From Aricia agestis (Eukaryota; Arthropoda; Insecta; Lepidoptera; Lycaenidae), in contig NC_056408.1 of NCBI RefSeq assembly GCF_905147365.1, positions 6,758,001 through 6,822,000 of the forward strand: 64,000 bases of DNA, read 5' to 3'. Positions 62,577 through 64,000 of this stretch are shown here, piece after piece. The position numbers were made by a program, and so were the translations under genes. The first letter of the stretch is position 1, and every line of letters begins with the position of its first letter. The notes below the pieces were generated by a model. It did not search any database and was not told the DNA's origin. It saw only the letters and a list, made by a program, of their open reading frames with translations.

Positions 62577-62638
62577 AATTGATTTATTTGATAGAAGAGT
62601 TGTCTTGTAAAGTAACTCTTCTATCAAATAAATCAATT
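62577..62638. repeat. Perfect hairpin, 25-bp arms and 12-nt loop
   Basis: AATTGATTTATTTGATAGAA (plus GAGTT) at 62577-62601 pairs with 62614-62638. Confidence 0.85.
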
Positions 62639-62811
62639 CTAAAAATAAATAACTAGATTTGCATTTATGATCAAAGTCAGTTAATCAAAGTATTTGATGC
62701 CTGCCAGGCTATTAAAATTTTTATTAGACTACTTCAATAATTATTATTTGCTTATTTAAATGCAAAATATTGTATCGTTAAAATTATTATTAAACAGTTG
62801 GTACTGTACCT

Positions 62812-62974
62812 CAGGGCCCCGCTACCATATGTGCAATGTGTGCAATGCACACGGGCGCCATATCGCCATCTTTAGGGGCGCCAAAATCAAGGACCCAAAA
62901 AATTTGCCTAAAGCTAAAGGGGCGTCAAAATCCTTTTTTTGCACACAGGCGCCAGTAGCCCTACGGGGGCCCTG
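62812..62974. mobile_element. hAT-like MITE, 163 bp, with 8-bp target duplication
   Basis: CTGTACCT at 62804-62811 is repeated at 62975-62982. The ends are CAGGGCCCCGCTACC and, inverted, CAGGGCCCCCGTAGGG. Internally it has the palindromic GGGCGCC / GGCGCC and TGCACAC motifs. The 76-codon frame over it is spurious. Confidence 0.85.
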
Positions 62975-64000
62975 CTGTACCTATCTATAATCTACCTAAA
63001 TAGCATGACAGTACAAAAGTAGTTCTGAAATAAACACAGACTACAAAGAAAAGCGAGACATAAAAAATGTTATAATGAATCCAGTTATTTATTTAGTTAT
63101 AAAGAGCCGTCTTGATGAGCTTCATTAAAAATATTTTTTTAAAGACAGAAGCGAGATTGGGAGTTCCAAACATGCTTGGAATGAATGTATTTATAGGTGC
63201 ATACGGGGTCGATGTTCCACGTCTCCCACGCCGAACCACCGGGATGCGATATGATCTAGTGGGATATATTCATTTGCTATTAGCCAAATGATTATAAGTA
63301 ACTAATAAGCTCATCACATCCAACGTGAATACTGAATAGCGCACAAGAAATATTATTTAATCGAGATAGAAAAAAATTAATGAAATGTGGCAGATGGTTA
63401 GTAATTCATATAGAGGCTTTATTAGAAAAAATTATCAAGAGATTTATTTCTTTAGTTCCTATGGTTACATTAAAAACTGAAAAAGTAGTTCTTTAGAACG
63501 TAGTACAAAATATTTTCTCAGGATTGGAGCAGTGTTTTATGAAAGTTTTAAACATTACAACATTCCAGAAAATAATAATAATAATAAAAGTAAAAATATA
63601 ACATATAAGATATTACAGTGATTAACAAAATAATGGTATCGAGTATCCATTCACGCTTTGGGATTTTATAACATCGATTTCCTGTTCTTCTCTTAGTTGA
63701 TGAATATTCGGTAATTTATTAAAGAATATATATCGGAAACGCCAATATTAAATCGATGTGCTATTTATATTTAATAGAGAGTTACAATTTACTACGAGGA
63801 GGTAAAGTTTGGCTCAAAGTCCAAATCATGTTTGCCACGAAATATAGGTGAACAATTAAAATTGAGCATTGAGCAACATTAAATAATAAAATTGATATGG
63901 AAACTATTCAATGAGCCTTGATTGTATCATTCAATTAAACGAAAACAATTCGAAGTAGGTATTGTTGAAATCGTACTGTATAGTGCGAAATTGGAAAGCT

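Larger units (their letters stand above)
42297..64000 (-). other. how: Upstream intron of how, open at the right edge of the window
   Basis: No sequence encoding the conserved QUA1 helix that should precede the 42163-42296 exon was found on the minus strand up to 64000. This stretch is therefore read as intron. It is full of transposon remnants and hairpins, listed separately. Confidence 0.6.

Overview
The window is AT-rich eukaryotic nuclear DNA and almost certainly comes from a moth or butterfly. The evidence is several repeat families that I recognise from memory as lepidopteran: tRNA-derived SINEs, elements carrying the 'TTGCCCGCG(G/A)CTTCG(C/T)' terminus of Lep1-like Helitrons, and repeats ending 'CCTCCTTTTTGGAAGTCGGTTAA'. 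The one host gene I can name is on the minus strand and its product resembles insect Held Out Wings.

That gene is how (quaking family, STAR-type KH RNA-binding protein). It is read from high to low coordinates as an interrupted gene. One exon at 42163-42296 carries the end of the QUA1-to-KH linker and the first KH strand. After a 13.9 kb intron come exons at 28145-28261 and 27408-27548 (rest of KH), 26581-26686 (QUA2), and 25543-25866 (Gly/Ala/Pro-rich tail). A last exon at 23282-23358 encodes the REHPYQR nuclear-localisation tail typical of the long isoform. All junctions keep the reading frame. The QUA1 exon and the start codon were not found, so they probably lie beyond position 64000. The right 21.7 kb is then 5' intron. 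The 3' end holds further candidates for alternative C-termini: read-through of the tail exon, a possible small exon at 24786-24874, and a strong splice-acceptor-like site at 21252 that is joined directly to a donor-like GTGAGT. Five ACTAAY motifs, the core recognised by this protein family, cluster on the transcribed strand at 21223-21971, which suggests autoregulation.

The region left of about 18.3 kb has no recognisable host gene. It is a mosaic of SINEs, Lep1-like elements, foldback MITEs and one piece of a non-LTR reverse transcriptase. The introns hold more of the same: TTAA-flanked piggyBac-like non-autonomous elements (13150, 35976, 46494), three short hAT-like elements with intact 8-bp target duplications (30686, 57026, 62812), foldback elements and several almost perfect hairpins with 21-43 bp arms. 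A templated duplication lies near 54.8 kb. Two stretches (57.7-58.1 and 62.0-62.5 kb) may be decayed coding sequence of unknown origin.

I saw no rRNA, functional tRNA, CRISPR array or multi-gene system. The most interesting signal is the 3'-end splicing and autoregulation architecture of how.
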